A DNA stretch of 17,472 nt, from the NCBI GenBank assembly GCA_002728725.1, contig PBVS01000021.1, forward strand, positions 10,459 through 27,930, given 5' to 3'. Positions 1 to 9,325 of this stretch are shown piece by piece (within the stretch, counting starts at the first letter, position 1; each line of letters opens with the position of its first letter). The notes beneath the pieces are model-generated. The model worked only from the letters and a program-made list of their open reading frames with translations. It did not search any database and was not told the origin of the DNA. The DNA comes from Woeseiaceae bacterium. Its GTDB lineage: Bacteria > Pseudomonadota > Gammaproteobacteria > Steroidobacterales > Woeseiaceae. Made by a program: the position numbers and the translations under genes.

Positions 1-737
1 AGTTGTTCTCTTCTCCACTTTTGATCTTGCGAAACACCACCTTGAATGATTTCTACCGGCATTGAGTTACCAAAGCTACTGGTCCAATCAATCGGCAATA
101 TTAGATAGCCCAAAATATAAGGAAATATAAGAGACAGGCTTGCAATAGATTTTTGTTTTTTCATAAAGAAGTATAAGAATGATGAAGATGAAAATAACAA
201 TATCCAAGAAACTCCGTAGACTCCTAATAAAGGAGCGAATGAAATTAAGAACGAGTCAATCTGACTGTAACCGCTTGTGAGCCAGGGGAATCCCGAAAAA
301 GCCCAACCTCTAATCCATTCAATTAAAATCCATACTGACGGCCCAATAATAATGATGTATTTTTTTTTATGCCTACAAAGATAACTAATAATAAAACCAG
401 CAATTAGAAAATAAGAAGACATAAGAATAACTAAAGCAAACATAAGAAGAATTGCAGCCCATACTGGAGCACCACCGAAAATATGTACTGATATATATAC
501 CCAATAGAGTCCTGATAGGAAGTGCCCCAATCCGAAGAAAAAAAGATATATTGCCGTTTGTTTAGGTTTATATTTTAAGCAGAGATAGAATAACGGCACC
601 ATAACCAACGGGACCAATAAAAAAAAATTAAATGGAGCAAAGCAGAGGGTAAATAGAGACCCTAAAATGAAAAATAAAATACAAACTTTAAACGAAAAGT
701 TGTTGGAATGTTTTTCTAGGTATAACGTGCTGAACAT
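1..737 (-). CDS. lnt: Apolipoprotein N-acyltransferase, N-terminal part (runs off the window)
   Basis: Inner-membrane enzyme that adds the third (N-linked) acyl chain to the N-terminal cysteine of apolipoproteins. The reading frame is open for 245 codons from an ATG at 737 to the window edge. The part seen is a string of hydrophobic segments with Lnt-typical stretches: GLYWVYISVHIFGG (about residues 76-89), LIEWIRGWAFSGFPWLTSGY (about 137-156) and APLLGVYGVSW. The start of the nitrilase-like domain follows (VEIIQGGVSQDQKW, near residues 229-242). The catalytic Glu-Lys-Cys triad lies beyond the edge, so activity cannot be judged. It sits 15 bp after the corC stop as last gene of the miaB-phoH-ybeY-corC-lnt cluster. 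No Shine-Dalgarno sequence is evident before the ATG. Identity is confident from motifs and context. Confidence 0.93.
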   Translation of the reverse strand, partial: MFSTLYLEKHSNNFSFKVCILFFILGSLFTLCFAPFNFFLLVPLVMVPLFYLCLKYKPKQTAIYLFFFGLGHFLSGLYWVYISVHIFGGAPVWAAILLMFALVILMSSYFLIAGFIISYLCRHKKKYIIIIGPSVWILIEWIRGWAFSGFPWLTSGYSQIDSFLISFAPLLGVYGVSWILLFSSSSFLYFFMKKQKSIASLSLIFPYILGYLILPIDWTSSFGNSMPVEIIQGGVSQDQKWRREQ

Positions 738-752
738 AAATTTGAAAAAAAT

Positions 753-1607
753 TTAGTTACTATCTTTTTCTACTTCTAATGCTTCAATTCGTCTTCGATG
801 TGTCTTCGTAACCTTAAACTTAAATCCTGAAAATCTTAGTTTTTCGCCATTTCTTGGTAAACGACCAAATTCATTTACAACAAGCCCACCGATCGTATCA
901 TAAGAACTATCATCAAGATTGCATTTGAAATATTCATTAAAATCCTCCAATCTTGTTAAAGCCGAAACATTATAGGATTTTAACCCTTTGGTATTTGTTA
1001 AGATTTCAATTTGATCTTGTTCGTGAGGATCATGCTCATCATCTATCTCTCCAACAATTTCCTCAATAACATCTTCGATTGTCAATAAACCAGAGATTCC
1101 GCCATACTCATCAACTACAACGGCCATGTGATTTCTGCTGACACGGAATTCTTTTAACAATGTATTCAATCTCTTGGACTCTGGAATGATTGATAATGGT
1201 CGAATGTATTTCTGCAAAGATAAAGTATCATTATCTCCATTCATATAATGCCTGAGTAAATCTTTTGCCAGAAGCACACCAATGCTCTCATCAGAGTCTT
1301 TATTCATAATTGGAAATCTTGAGTGACCAGATTTCACAATTGTGCTTAATATTTCTTCTAACGAGTCATCCTCATTAACGACAATCATTTGAGATCTCGG
1401 GATCATAACATCGCGAACTTTCATTTCAGCAACATCGAATACACCAGTGAGCATCTCTCTCTCGTCTGGATCAATCACCCCATTATTTTCTTGAAATAAA
1501 TCTTGTATTTCTTCTCGACTGTATGGTTCTCGATTGATTGCCCTAAGAACCCGGCGAAATAGCGCCATGATTCCAGAGTTTTTTGAAGTTTGTTTGGTTT
1601 CTTTCAT
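753..1607 (-). CDS. corC: CorC/YbeX family CBS-domain protein
   Basis: Cytosolic CBS-pair protein of the CorC (YbeX) family, linked in E. coli to Mg2+/Co2+ homeostasis and, more recently, to ribosome metabolism. The 284 residues match the usual length (E. coli 292). After a polar N-terminus come DVAEMKVRDVMIPRSQM (about 58-74), which opens the first CBS motif, then SGHSRFPI, and a second CBS motif with HMAVVVDEYGGISGLLTIEDV (about 160-180) followed by the acidic EEIVGEIDDEHD. The CorC_HlyC transporter-associated domain fills about 205-280 (SYDTIGGLVVNEFGRLPRNGE). There is no membrane domain, as expected for the short CorC form. The ATG at 1607 has a purine-rich GAGAGGAA just upstream, with tight spacing; an internal ATG at codon 14 is possible. 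The gene lies between ybeY and lnt. Confidence 0.95.
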   Translation of the reverse strand: MKETKQTSKNSGIMALFRRVLRAINREPYSREEIQDLFQENNGVIDPDEREMLTGVFDVAEMKVRDVMIPRSQMIVVNEDDSLEEILSTIVKSGHSRFPIMNKDSDESIGVLLAKDLLRHYMNGDNDTLSLQKYIRPLSIIPESKRLNTLLKEFRVSRNHMAVVVDEYGGISGLLTIEDVIEEIVGEIDDEHDPHEQDQIEILTNTKGLKSYNVSALTRLEDFNEYFKCNLDDSSYDTIGGLVVNEFGRLPRNGEKLRFSGFKFKVTKTHRRRIEALEVEKDSN

Positions 1608-1664
1608 TTCCTCTCTTTAGTATTTAACCTTGTTATAAAAATATCAATCATTATCTATAGAATT

Positions 1665-2162
1665 TTATTTGTAGGGATCAGCAAAATCTAAACTTTTACA
1701 AATCTGTGTTTCCATTAATTGCATTTTTGCTGCGTGTTTTTCAATTATATGGTCATAGCCAAACAAATGGAGAAAACCATGGACGCAGATATGGCACCAA
1801 TGAAACATTTGCTCTCTATTTAACCTTTCGGCCTCAGATCCAACAAATTCTGCACAAACAATAACATCACCTAGATGGTGTCGATTTATTCCCTCTAGGT
1901 GCAACATTTCTTCGTAACCTGAGGGGAATGACAATACATTTGTAGCAGTATTTTTTTTACGAAATTTATTATTTAAATCTCGCATGCAATCTGAACTAAT
2001 TATTTTATAACTCACTTCAAATGACTTTCTTCTTATATCAATATCCTCATTGATGAAATCCATGGACCTTCTTAACCACACCTTTATATTTTTTTTTGAA
2101 GGCACAAACTCTTCGCTTATTTCATTGATTATATCTATTTTGAGGTTTGAGTTTTCTTTCAT
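1665..2162 (-). CDS. ybeY: Endoribonuclease YbeY (rRNA maturation factor)
   Basis: Single-strand endoribonuclease of the UPF0054 family, needed for 16S rRNA 3'-end maturation and late 70S ribosome quality control. The zinc-binding signature H-x3-H-x5-H is complete: HGFLHLFGYDH, with H128, H132 and H138. The conserved segment around R68 (LNNKFRKKNTATNVLSFP, about 63-80) is also present. Length (165 aa) is normal for the family (E. coli 155). It sits 17 bp after phoH and 57 bp before corC, the usual order. The ATG at 2162 has no recognisable Shine-Dalgarno sequence; close spacing to phoH suggests translation may depend on the upstream gene. Confidence 0.96.
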   Translation of the reverse strand: MKENSNLKIDIINEISEEFVPSKKNIKVWLRRSMDFINEDIDIRRKSFEVSYKIISSDCMRDLNNKFRKKNTATNVLSFPSGYEEMLHLEGINRHHLGDVIVCAEFVGSEAERLNREQMFHWCHICVHGFLHLFGYDHIIEKHAAKMQLMETQICKSLDFADPYK

Positions 2163-2179
2163 AATGATACTAAGATTGA

Positions 2180-3160
2180 TTAATTTGAGTCATAAGCTTC
2201 AATGATAAGTTTTACTAAATGGTGTCTTACAACATCTTGAGCAGAAAAATGAGTGAAAGAAATATGATCGATATTTTTCAAAACATCGATACAGTGTTTT
2301 AAACCAGATTGTTGTCCTTTAGGAAGGTCAATCTGAGTAATATCACCTGTAACAACAGCTTTTGAACCAAATCCTATTCTTGTCAAAAACATTTTCATTT
2401 GTTCAATTGTTGTATTTTGCGCCTCATCGAGAATCAAAAATGACTCGTTAAGAGATCGGCCTCTCATAAAGGCTAAAGGTGCAACCTCTATGAGATGCTG
2501 CTCAATAAGTTTTGATACTTGATTGGCACCTAACATATCATAGAGTGCGTCGTACATCGGTCTTAAATATGGATCAACCTTTTGAGACATATCCCCAGGG
2601 AGAAATCCAAGCCTCTCACCTGCTTCAACAGCTGGTCTGACAAGGATAATTCTTCTGACGTCATCATTCTCTAGTGCTTCTATAGCACTCGCAACTGCTA
2701 GATAAGTTTTTCCTGTGCCAGCGGGACCGACCCCAAAGGTGAGATCATTCTCTTTTATATTGGAAAGGTAAGTACTCTGATTTTCTCCTCTTGCACGAAT
2801 GACTTTTTGCGCTGTTTGGATTTGATGCTCATTTTTGAGATCGATTTCTTTAGTATTCGTATCAGATTTTTCTTTATTTTTTTCTATGTCATGCTCTCTT
2901 AGAAGAATATGTAATGTTTCTAGATTAATATCTTCATTTTCTGTTATCTCATAAAGTTCTTTTAGGATTATACCAACACTTTTTACAGCTCTCTGTTCAC
3001 CCTTTATTTTGAGAAGATTTTCTTTGGAATAGATATCTACTCGAAAATATTTCTCTATACGCTTTATATTTTCATCTAATTTTCCACACAAGCTAGAAAA
3101 TCTATTGTTATCGAAAGGATATAGCTCAATCTCAAGTGAGGAATTGTTGATATCTTGCAT
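2180..3160 (-). CDS. ybeZ: PhoH-like ATPase (YbeZ)
   Basis: Cytosolic PhoH-family P-loop ATPase, probably an RNA helicase-type partner of YbeY. Residues 145-152 form the Walker A motif (GPAGTGKT), 242-248 the Walker B motif (LILDEAQ), and TGD at 271-273 fits the sensor region. The stretch RPAVEAGERLGFLPGD (about 175-190) is characteristic of PhoH. An N-terminal KH-like region occupies about residues 10-70, followed by a charged lysine/glutamate-rich linker (about 88-115). At 326 aa it is near the usual bacterial YbeZ length. It is placed 20 bp after miaB and 17 bp before ybeY. No Shine-Dalgarno sequence is seen before the ATG at 3160. Confidence 0.95.
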   Translation of the reverse strand: MQDINNSSLEIELYPFDNNRFSSLCGKLDENIKRIEKYFRVDIYSKENLLKIKGEQRAVKSVGIILKELYEITENEDINLETLHILLREHDIEKNKEKSDTNTKEIDLKNEHQIQTAQKVIRARGENQSTYLSNIKENDLTFGVGPAGTGKTYLAVASAIEALENDDVRRIILVRPAVEAGERLGFLPGDMSQKVDPYLRPMYDALYDMLGANQVSKLIEQHLIEVAPLAFMRGRSLNESFLILDEAQNTTIEQMKMFLTRIGFGSKAVVTGDITQIDLPKGQQSGLKHCIDVLKNIDHISFTHFSAQDVVRHHLVKLIIEAYDSN

Positions 3161-3180
3161 GATGAAGTGGTTGCTTGGCT

Positions 3181-4509
3181 TTAAATTAATCTAGAAATAC
3201 GCCCACGTAAAGAGTTAGCCAGTGCTTCTGTTATATCGATATCTACAAATTCTCCAATTAAAGATCCAGGGCCATCAAAATTCACCCAACGATTATTTTC
3301 AGTTCTTCCTGACAGTTGATTCTCATCTTTTTTTGATTTTTTTTCTACAAGAACTGTTTGTGATGATCCAACCATTTCTTCACTTATTTTTTTTGCATTC
3401 TCTGTGATCTTAGATTGAAGCTGTTGCAATCTTTTTAGTTTTGTTTCGTGATCAACATCATCAACCATTTCTGAGGCTTTTGTATTTGGTCGCGGACTAT
3501 AAATGAAGCTAAATGATTGATCAAACCCTACTTTGTCTACTAAATTCAAAGTTGCGTCAAAATCTTCCTGGGTTTCTCCAGGAAAACCTACTATAAAATC
3601 TGACGATATACTTATATCAGGTCTAATTAATCTCAATTTTTCTATCCGATCAAGATATCTATCAACTTTATACTTTCTTCTCATTAATTTGAGAATTCTA
3701 TTGGATCCACTTTGAACGGGAAGGTGAAGATAATTCGCTAATTTCTTATCTTCATAAGCAGCTATTAGATCATCAGTAAATTGAAGAGGATGAGATGTCG
3801 TATATCTAATCCTATCAATACCATCAATGTCGCAAACCAATTTCAGTAGATCTGCTAATTTAACTTTTATTTCCTTTTTATTTTTTGCTAGATATGCATT
3901 GACATTTTGTCCCAATAAATTGATCTCTCGTACACCTTTTGAGGCAAGATCTTTAATTTCATCAATTATTTGCTCAGGTGGCCTGCTAACCTCATAGCCT
4001 CTTGTTGTTGGAACAACACAAAAACTACAAATCTTACTGCACCCCTCCATGATAGAGACGAATGCTGAGACTTTTACATCTCGAACTTTTGGAAATTTGC
4101 TAAATTTCTCAATTTTTGGAAATGATATGTCAATTGATGACCTATCTGATTGAACTGCATCGCTGTACATTTTTGGCAGACGATGAAGCGTTTGCGGGCC
4201 AAATACCATATCTACATATGGTGCACGATCCAAAATTTTTTCTCCTTCTTGACTGGCAACGCAACCACCAACACCTATTGCTAGGTTTGGATTTTCTTTT
4301 TTGAGACTCTTCCATCTTCCTAATTGAGAGAAAACTTTTTCCTGAGCTTTTTCTCTTATTGAACAGGTATTGACCAATAGTAAGTCAGCATCTTTCTCGT
4401 TCGATGTTAATTCGAAACCATGAGACTCCCTGAGAATATCAGCCATCTTGTCAGAATCATAAACATTCATCTGGCAACCCATGGTTTTAATAAATAACTT
4501 GTTGGTCAT
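3181..4509 (-). CDS. miaB: tRNA-2-methylthio-N6-(dimethylallyl)adenosine synthase
   Basis: Radical-SAM methylthiotransferase that converts i6A37 to ms2i6A37 in tRNAs reading UNN codons. Three N-terminal cysteines for the auxiliary [4Fe-4S] cluster are C12 (TMGCQMN), C49 ([10 protein letters not shown]) and C83 (GVGGCVA). The radical-SAM CxxxCxxC motif is C157, C161, C164 ([18 protein letters not shown]). A TRAM domain closes the protein (about 375-442). The 442 aa length is normal. [15 protein letters not shown] is a typical start; the ATG at 4509 lacks a clear Shine-Dalgarno sequence. It is first gene of the cluster running to lnt. The 73-bp gap to ssb holds no convincing terminator or promoter, so read-through from ssb cannot be excluded. 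Confidence 0.97.
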   Translation of the reverse strand: MTNKLFIKTMGCQMNVYDSDKMADILRESHGFELTSNEKDADLLLVNTCSIREKAQEKVFSQLGRWKSLKKENPNLAIGVGGCVASQEGEKILDRAPYVDMVFGPQTLHRLPKMYSDAVQSDRSSIDISFPKIEKFSKFPKVRDVKVSAFVSIMEGCSKICSFCVVPTTRGYEVSRPPEQIIDEIKDLASKGVREINLLGQNVNAYLAKNKKEIKVKLADLLKLVCDIDGIDRIRYTTSHPLQFTDDLIAAYEDKKLANYLHLPVQSGSNRILKLMRRKYKVDRYLDRIEKLRLIRPDISISSDFIVGFPGETQEDFDATLNLVDKVGFDQSFSFIYSPRPNTKASEMVDDVDHETKLKRLQQLQSKITENAKKISEEMVGSSQTVLVEKKSKKDENQLSGRTENNRWVNFDGPGSLIGEFVDIDITEALANSLRGRISRLI

Positions 4510-4582
4510 GATTTTAGATCAATTTAAGAAATTAGCAGTGAACCCTAATCTTTGCCTCATAAATGACGAGATATACTATTAA

Positions 4583-5029
4583 TTAAAAAGGAATGTCATC
4601 ATCAAAATCGTCACTTGAATCTGCGTTATCTGATTTTGGTGCACTCTGATTATCATTATTACTGTATGAAGAGGATTCCGTATTGCCAACTGATCGACCG
4701 CCTAACATTTGCATCTCATTTGCTACAACTTCAGTTGTATATCGGTCATTACCTTCCTTGTCTTCCCACTTTCGTGTTTGGATCTTACCTTCAATGTAGA
4801 CCTGAGAACCTTTCCTTAAGTATTCAGTCGCAATTTCTGCAAGCCTATTGAACATGACCACCCTGTGCCATTCAGTCTTTTCTTTTTGCTCGCCTGTTTG
4901 TTTATCTTTCCAAGTTTCATTCGTAGCAATACTCAAATTAGCTACTGCGGCATTACTTGGTGTGTAGCGAGTATCAGGATCTTGCCCCAATGTTCCCACT
5001 AGAATTACTTTGTTTACTCCTCTTGCCAT
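4583..5029 (-). CDS. ssb: Single-stranded DNA-binding protein
   Basis: Coats single-stranded DNA in replication, recombination and repair. The OB-fold spans about residues 1-108 ([59 protein letters not shown]). A short Ser/Asn-rich linker follows, then an acidic C-terminal tip ending DDDIPF, the docking peptide for partner proteins. At 148 aa it is shorter than E. coli SSB (178) because the linker is brief. The frame extends upstream to a TTG at 5041, but I chose the ATG at 5029 because it gives the standard MARGVNK N-terminus. The 99-bp gap to the upstream MFS gene is very AT-rich and probably carries a promoter, but I could not pick a convincing -35/-10 pair. Confidence 0.96.
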   Translation of the reverse strand: MARGVNKVILVGTLGQDPDTRYTPSNAAVANLSIATNETWKDKQTGEQKEKTEWHRVVMFNRLAEIATEYLRKGSQVYIEGKIQTRKWEDKEGNDRYTTEVVANEMQMLGGRSVGNTESSSYSNNDNQSAPKSDNADSSDDFDDDIPF

Positions 5030-5114
5030 ATCTATACCCAAATATATAAATAAATAATAATACTAGATATTTTATAAAAATTCGTCACAAATTATTTACT
5101 TTGTAAGTTTTTAT

Positions 5115-5146
5115 TTCCGTTTTTATCTTCACAGATGTTTACGGAA
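5115..5146 (-). terminator. Possible stem-loop at the end of the MFS gene
   Basis: A 6-bp inverted repeat (TTCCGT at 5115-5120 with ACGGAA at 5141-5146) encloses a smaller 4-bp hairpin (ATCT/AGAT around GTGA). It overlaps the MFS stop codon. No U-tract follows on the transcribed strand, so it is at best a weak terminator or mRNA-stabilising structure. Confidence 0.25.
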
Positions 5147-6301
5147 TGCGAACATAATGAAAAACCAGACAAATATAATAATCGTTAAAAAGAAATGTGC
5201 TTGTGAAGGCTCAAATAATCCAATAAGAATTCCACCAATTAATCCCCCAAAAAATGCACCTAAAAATTGGCAACTGGAGAATACTCCTAATGTGGCGCCC
5301 TTGATTTCTTTTTTTGAAAATATTGAAATCCTAGATGGTAATGTTGCCTCCAAGTAGTTAAATGAAATAAAAAAAACTAATAAACTTGAAAAAAGAAGCA
5401 AAGATGAACCTTCTCCCACAATTAAAACAATCTGACTGAATAAGAGAAATGCTATTGGATAAACTAGACTCATCTTTTTCTTATTCCTATCATCACTCAT
5501 TATCAATGGCCCCGAAAATAACAATGATACGATGAGAGATGAAATGTAAAATTTCCACTGATTTTCAGTCGATACATTAAACTCACTCATCATCATGAAC
5601 GGGAAAATAACAAAAATTACTGTCAACACAAGATGCAGGAAAAATATATTAATGTTACACAATAAAATAGGTCTTTTTACCAGTTCACGCATATCAAGAG
5701 GAGCATGATAATTGAGACGTTTAGCATTAGGCATAGCTACCAAGATAAAAATGGATAAAGTTGACATAAAAACGGCAATAATAAAGAGAGATTTGACACC
5801 AAAATGTGATGAAATAATTGGCCCTAACGCCAGAGACAGCAGAAAAGAAGCACCTATCCCAACGCCGAAAATTGCCATGGATTTTGTTCTGACACTATCT
5901 CTAGTGACATCACTCAACAGTGCACTCAATGTGGCTGATATTGCGCCAGCACCCTGCAAAAGTCTACCAGATATCAAGCCAATTATAGTCTCGCTATAAA
6001 AAGAGATTAGAGAACCAAAAATAAAAATTACTAACCCAAAAAATATTACTGGTTTTCTACCAATCTTGTCAGAAAAAAAACCAAACGGAATCTGAAGTAA
6101 AGCCTGAGTTAAACCATATGCACCTACTGATAATCCAATCAATATTGGCGTGGCACCATCTAAATTACTGGCATATATTGAAATTACTGGGAGCAAAGAA
6201 AACAACCCAAACATTCTCAACATTGCAATAAGCGCGATTAACAATACTTGTTGTATTTCACGTGGTTGCATGGAGGCGCTATTGTCTTGATTCATTTCCA
6301 T
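5129..6301 (-). CDS. MFS transporter, YajR-like (DHA1-type)
   Basis: Inner-membrane major facilitator superfamily protein, probably a proton-coupled exporter; substrate unknown. Around twelve hydrophobic segments fill the 390 residues. The MFS motif A lies between TM2 and TM3 (GFFSDKIGRKPVIF, about residues 73-86), followed by the TM4 segment SGRLLQGAGAISATLSALLSD (motif-B-like, about 110-130). It ends soon after the last hydrophobic segment (FRKHL), so it lacks the extra C-terminal cytoplasmic domain of E. coli YajR. It lies between ssb and divergent uvrA, an arrangement also known in Pseudomonas and other Gammaproteobacteria, so it is not a recent insertion. Start: ATG at 6301, or the ATG two codons later; neither has a Shine-Dalgarno sequence. 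Assigned by motif and context, not substrate. Confidence 0.88.
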   Translation of the reverse strand: MEMNQDNSASMQPREIQQVLLIALIAMLRMFGLFSLLPVISIYASNLDGATPILIGLSVGAYGLTQALLQIPFGFFSDKIGRKPVIFFGLVIFIFGSLISFYSETIIGLISGRLLQGAGAISATLSALLSDVTRDSVRTKSMAIFGVGIGASFLLSLALGPIISSHFGVKSLFIIAVFMSTLSIFILVAMPNAKRLNYHAPLDMRELVKRPILLCNINIFFLHLVLTVIFVIFPFMMMSEFNVSTENQWKFYISSLIVSLLFSGPLIMSDDRNKKKMSLVYPIAFLLFSQIVLIVGEGSSLLLFSSLLVFFISFNYLEATLPSRISIFSKKEIKGATLGVFSSCQFLGAFFGGLIGGILIGLFEPSQAHFFLTIIIFVWFFIMFAFRKHL

Positions 6302-6339
6302 TAGAAAGACTGTTTGTATTTGTAAGATATTGAAAAAAT

Positions 6340-6362
6340 TAAGAATATTTTAATTATTCTTA
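6340..6362. promoter_or_regulatory. 23-bp perfect palindrome in the uvrA/MFS divergent region
   Basis: TAAGAATA (6340-6347) and TATTCTTA (6355-6362) are perfect inverted arms around a 7-bp spacer. On the minus strand the palindrome is followed by a run of six T, so it could act as a weak AT-only terminator or attenuator in the MFS leader. Alternatively it is a dimeric repressor site. The structure is seen; the function is inference. Confidence 0.4.
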
Positions 6363-6421
6363 TTACCTTGAAATCAAAAGTATTCTTTTTGAGATTCTTT
6401 AATTTTATTTTTTTTGTGTCT

Positions 6422-6451
6422 TTGATCTGTATCACTCTGAGGATGTATATT
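6422..6451 (+). promoter_or_regulatory. Candidate sigma70-type promoter of uvrA
   Basis: TTGATC (-35, 6422-6427) and TATATT (-10, 6446-6451) are separated by 18 bp. They match the consensus at 4/6 and 5/6 positions. Transcription would begin near 6458, giving a leader of about 28 nt before the uvrA ATG at 6486. No LexA-type CTG-N10-CAG overlaps it. Confidence 0.5.
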
Positions 6452-6485
6452 AGCAGGTTGGCCATTATATTTGATACTAAAAATT

Positions 6486-9311
6486 ATGAAATCGATAGAC
6501 ATACGTGGTGCGAGAACACATAACTTAAAGAATGTTGAAGTCAGTCTCCCAAGAGGAAAATTGATCGTTTTTACTGGGCTTTCTGGTTCAGGAAAGTCAT
6601 CACTCGCTTTTGACACCATTTATGCTGAGGGCAGAAGACGTTATGTTGAATCATTGTCCACATATGCAAGACAATTCTTATCTGTAATGGAGAAACCTGA
6701 TGTAGATTACATTAATGGTCTATCACCAGCAATTTCAATAGAACAGAAATCAACATCACATAATCCTAGATCTACTGTGGGTACAGTTACTGAAATGTAT
6801 GATTATTTGAGATTATTGTTTGCGAGAACCGGTATTCCACACTGTCCTGAACACGTGACAAGACTTGAAGCACAATCTATAAGCGAAATGGTTGATAAAA
6901 CACTGACATTCACTGAGGGAACTGCAATGATGTTGCTCGCTCCCGTTATCAAAGAAAGAAAGGGTGAACATTTACAGCTGATGAGGAATTATTTAACCCA
7001 AGGTTTTATTCGCGCGAGAATTAATGGCGAAATAATTGAATTGAGTGATCCTCCCTCACTTGAGCGCAATAAGAAACACACCATAGAGATCATTGTTGAT
7101 AGATTCAGAGTAAAAAAAGATATGAAACAAAGGCTAGCTGAATCATTTGAGACGGCTCTGAAACTCTCAGATGGCGTGGCTCATGTCTCAGTAGATTGTC
7201 CCGATACTACTGAGGATATCGTTTTCTCAGATAAATTTGCATGCAATATATGTGGCTACAGCCTCACTGAGCTTGAACCGAGATTATTCTCATTTAATAA
7301 TCCTGTGGGCGCCTGTCAAGATTGCGATGGCTTGGGTGTAAAACAATTCTTTGATCCTGATAAAGTCGTGGTGAATGAAAACTTATCATTAGCAGGAGGT
7401 GCAATCAGGGGAAGAGATCGTAACACTGGTTACTATTTCAGCATGATCAAAAGTCTCGCAAATCATTATAAATTTGACGTTGAGAAACCATACAAAGACT
7501 TGAGCAAGAAAATTAAAGAAATTCTTCTATTTGGAAGCGGGAACGAGAAGATAAGGTTCTCTTATGCAAGCTTCAGAGGAAGAAAAATGAGCATAAAAAA
7601 AACGCACACCTTTGAGGGTATAATTCCAAATCTTGATAGAAGATATCATGAAACTGAATCAAATTCGGTCAGAGATGAATTGGGTAAATATTTAAACACA
7701 CAAATATGTCCAAGTTGCGATGGCACTAGATTAAATATCTCAGCAAGAAATGTATTAATTAATGATATGTCACTTCCGGAAATCAGTGCAATGTCAGTTC
7801 AGGAAGCAAAGGAGTACTTTAAAAATATTGTAATTTCTGGATGGAGATCTGAAATAGCAAAAAAAATTACAAAAGAAATTAGTTCAAGGCTAAATTTCTT
7901 GAGTGATGTTGGTTTGGATTATCTGACCATTAATCGGAGTGCGGATACTCTCTCGGGAGGAGAAGCACAAAGAATAAGACTGGCCAGTCAAATAGGATCT
8001 GGTTTGGTCGGCGTATTATATGTCCTTGATGAACCATCGATTGGTCTTCATCAAAGAGATAATCAAAAACTATTGAAGACATTAACCTATCTGCGCGATC
8101 TCGGTAACACAGTTATAGTTGTTGAGCATGATCAAGAAGCAATTATGATGTCAGATCATGTTGTTGATATTGGACCAGGTGCAGGTGTGCATGGAGGATA
8201 TATTGTTGCTTCTGGAACTCCCAATGAAATTAAAAACCACCCGAAGTCAATTACTGGGGATTATCTCTCTGGAAGGAAAAAAATTGCGATACCAAAAAAA
8301 AGAGAGGAGATTGATCCTGACAAAACTATCACAATAAAAGGTGCCTCTGGAAACAATCTGAAATCAATCGATGTATCAATCCCAATCGGACTAATGACTT
8401 GTGTAACCGGTGTATCTGGCTCTGGTAAATCAACACTAATCAATGAAACTTTGTATAAAGCTGTAGCAAATATTTTAAATAAATCCAATCGAAATGCAGC
8501 TCCCTATGATGATTTACTCGGAATTAAACATATTGAAAGAATAATAAATATTAGTCAGAGTCCTATTGGAAGAACACCTAGGTCAAATCCAGCAACCTAT
8601 ACTGGCTTATTCACCCCAATAAGAGAGCTTTTTGCTGGAACGCAGGAGTCAAGGTCAAGAGGTTATCTACCTGGGAGATTTAGCTTTAATGTAAAAGGCG
8701 GAAGATGTGAAAACTGTCAAGGTGATGGAGTTATTAAAGTAGCGATGCACTTCTTACCAGATATTTATGTTTCCTGCGATACATGCAATGGAAAAAGATA
8801 TAACAGAGAAACTCAAGAAATACTTTATAAAGGAAAAAATATAAGCGAAATATTAAATATGACAGTAGAAGATGCATCTGATTTTTTTAAAAATATACCT
8901 GCCATATACAGTAAAATTGAGACGCTCATGGCTGTAGGCCTCTCTTACATTAAGCTCGGACAAAATGCTACCACACTCTCGGGCGGTGAAGCACAGAGAA
9001 TAAAGCTTGCTAGGGAGCTATCAAAGAGAAGCAGTGGAAATACTATATATATTCTAGATGAGCCGACTACCGGTTTACACTTTCATGATATAAGTCTTCT
9101 TCTTGATGTGCTTCATAGACTTCGTGATAAGGGTAATACGATTGTGGTCATAGAACATAACCTTGACGTAATAAAAACTGCAGACTGGATAATTGATATA
9201 GGTCCAGAGGGTGGTGAAGGTGGCGGAAAAATTGTTGGAAGCGGAACGCCTGAAGATCTAGCGAAAAACAAACATTCCTTCACAGGTCAATATCTAAGAC
9301 CATTACTATAG
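6486..9311 (+). CDS. uvrA: Excinuclease ABC subunit A
   Basis: DNA-damage recognition ATPase of nucleotide excision repair; a dimer loads UvrB at lesions. Both ABC modules are intact. The first has Walker A GLSGSGKS (31-38) and signature LSGGEAQR (from 489) followed by [14 protein letters not shown]. The second has Walker A GVSGSGKS (642-649) and signature LSGGEAQR (from 831) followed by [14 protein letters not shown]. Two Cys4 zinc modules are visible: CNICGY...CQDC after about residue 250, and CENC...CDTC after about 735. Length is 941 aa (E. coli 940). The frame extends to a TTG at 6471, but the ATG at 6486 gives the normal start [16 protein letters not shown]. There is no clear Shine-Dalgarno sequence. 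It is the only large plus-strand gene, divergent from MFS-ssb and convergent with the cyclophilin gene. Confidence 0.98.
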   Translation: MKSIDIRGARTHNLKNVEVSLPRGKLIVFTGLSGSGKSSLAFDTIYAEGRRRYVESLSTYARQFLSVMEKPDVDYINGLSPAISIEQKSTSHNPRSTVGTVTEMYDYLRLLFARTGIPHCPEHVTRLEAQSISEMVDKTLTFTEGTAMMLLAPVIKERKGEHLQLMRNYLTQGFIRARINGEIIELSDPPSLERNKKHTIEIIVDRFRVKKDMKQRLAESFETALKLSDGVAHVSVDCPDTTEDIVFSDKFACNICGYSLTELEPRLFSFNNPVGACQDCDGLGVKQFFDPDKVVVNENLSLAGGAIRGRDRNTGYYFSMIKSLANHYKFDVEKPYKDLSKKIKEILLFGSGNEKIRFSYASFRGRKMSIKKTHTFEGIIPNLDRRYHETESNSVRDELGKYLNTQICPSCDGTRLNISARNVLINDMSLPEISAMSVQEAKEYFKNIVISGWRSEIAKKITKEISSRLNFLSDVGLDYLTINRSADTLSGGEAQRIRLASQIGSGLVGVLYVLDEPSIGLHQRDNQKLLKTLTYLRDLGNTVIVVEHDQEAIMMSDHVVDIGPGAGVHGGYIVASGTPNEIKNHPKSITGDYLSGRKKIAIPKKREEIDPDKTITIKGASGNNLKSIDVSIPIGLMTCVTGVSGSGKSTLINETLYKAVANILNKSNRNAAPYDDLLGIKHIERIINISQSPIGRTPRSNPATYTGLFTPIRELFAGTQESRSRGYLPGRFSFNVKGGRCENCQGDGVIKVAMHFLPDIYVSCDTCNGKRYNRETQEILYKGKNISEILNMTVEDASDFFKNIPAIYSKIETLMAVGLSYIKLGQNATTLSGGEAQRIKLARELSKRSSGNTIYILDEPTTGLHFHDISLLLDVLHRLRDKGNTIVVIEHNLDVIKTADWIIDIGPEGGEGGGKIVGSGTPEDLAKNKHSFTGQYLRPLL

Positions 9312-9325
9312 ATGCGAAAATGGTC
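9298..9325. terminator. Weak inverted repeat across the uvrA/cyclophilin stop codons
   Basis: GACCAT (9298-9303) and ATGGTC (9320-9325) form a 6-bp stem with a 16-nt loop. It spans the uvrA stop and touches the stop of the convergent gene, with only 12 bp between the two genes. There is no U-tract, so termination here is speculative. Confidence 0.2.

Noticed and set aside
5712..5999. Plus-strand open frame of 95 codons inside the MFS gene
   Set aside because: It lies wholly antisense to a well-supported membrane protein; such frames are common opposite hydrophobic coding.
5129..6301. MFS gene as a horizontally acquired insertion splitting ssb and uvrA
   Set aside because: The order ssb-MFS-uvrA is known in other Gammaproteobacteria such as Pseudomonas, base composition matches the neighbours, and no repeats or mobile genes flank it.
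6435..6460. CTG...CAG pair near the uvrA promoter as a LexA site
   Set aside because: The half-sites are 14 bp apart instead of 10, and the inner bases lack the usual palindromic AT pattern.
6374..6619. Open frame of 81 codons on the minus strand across the uvrA start
   Set aside because: Most of it is antisense to the conserved UvrA N-terminus including Walker A, and it covers the uvrA promoter. Its translation shows no domain.
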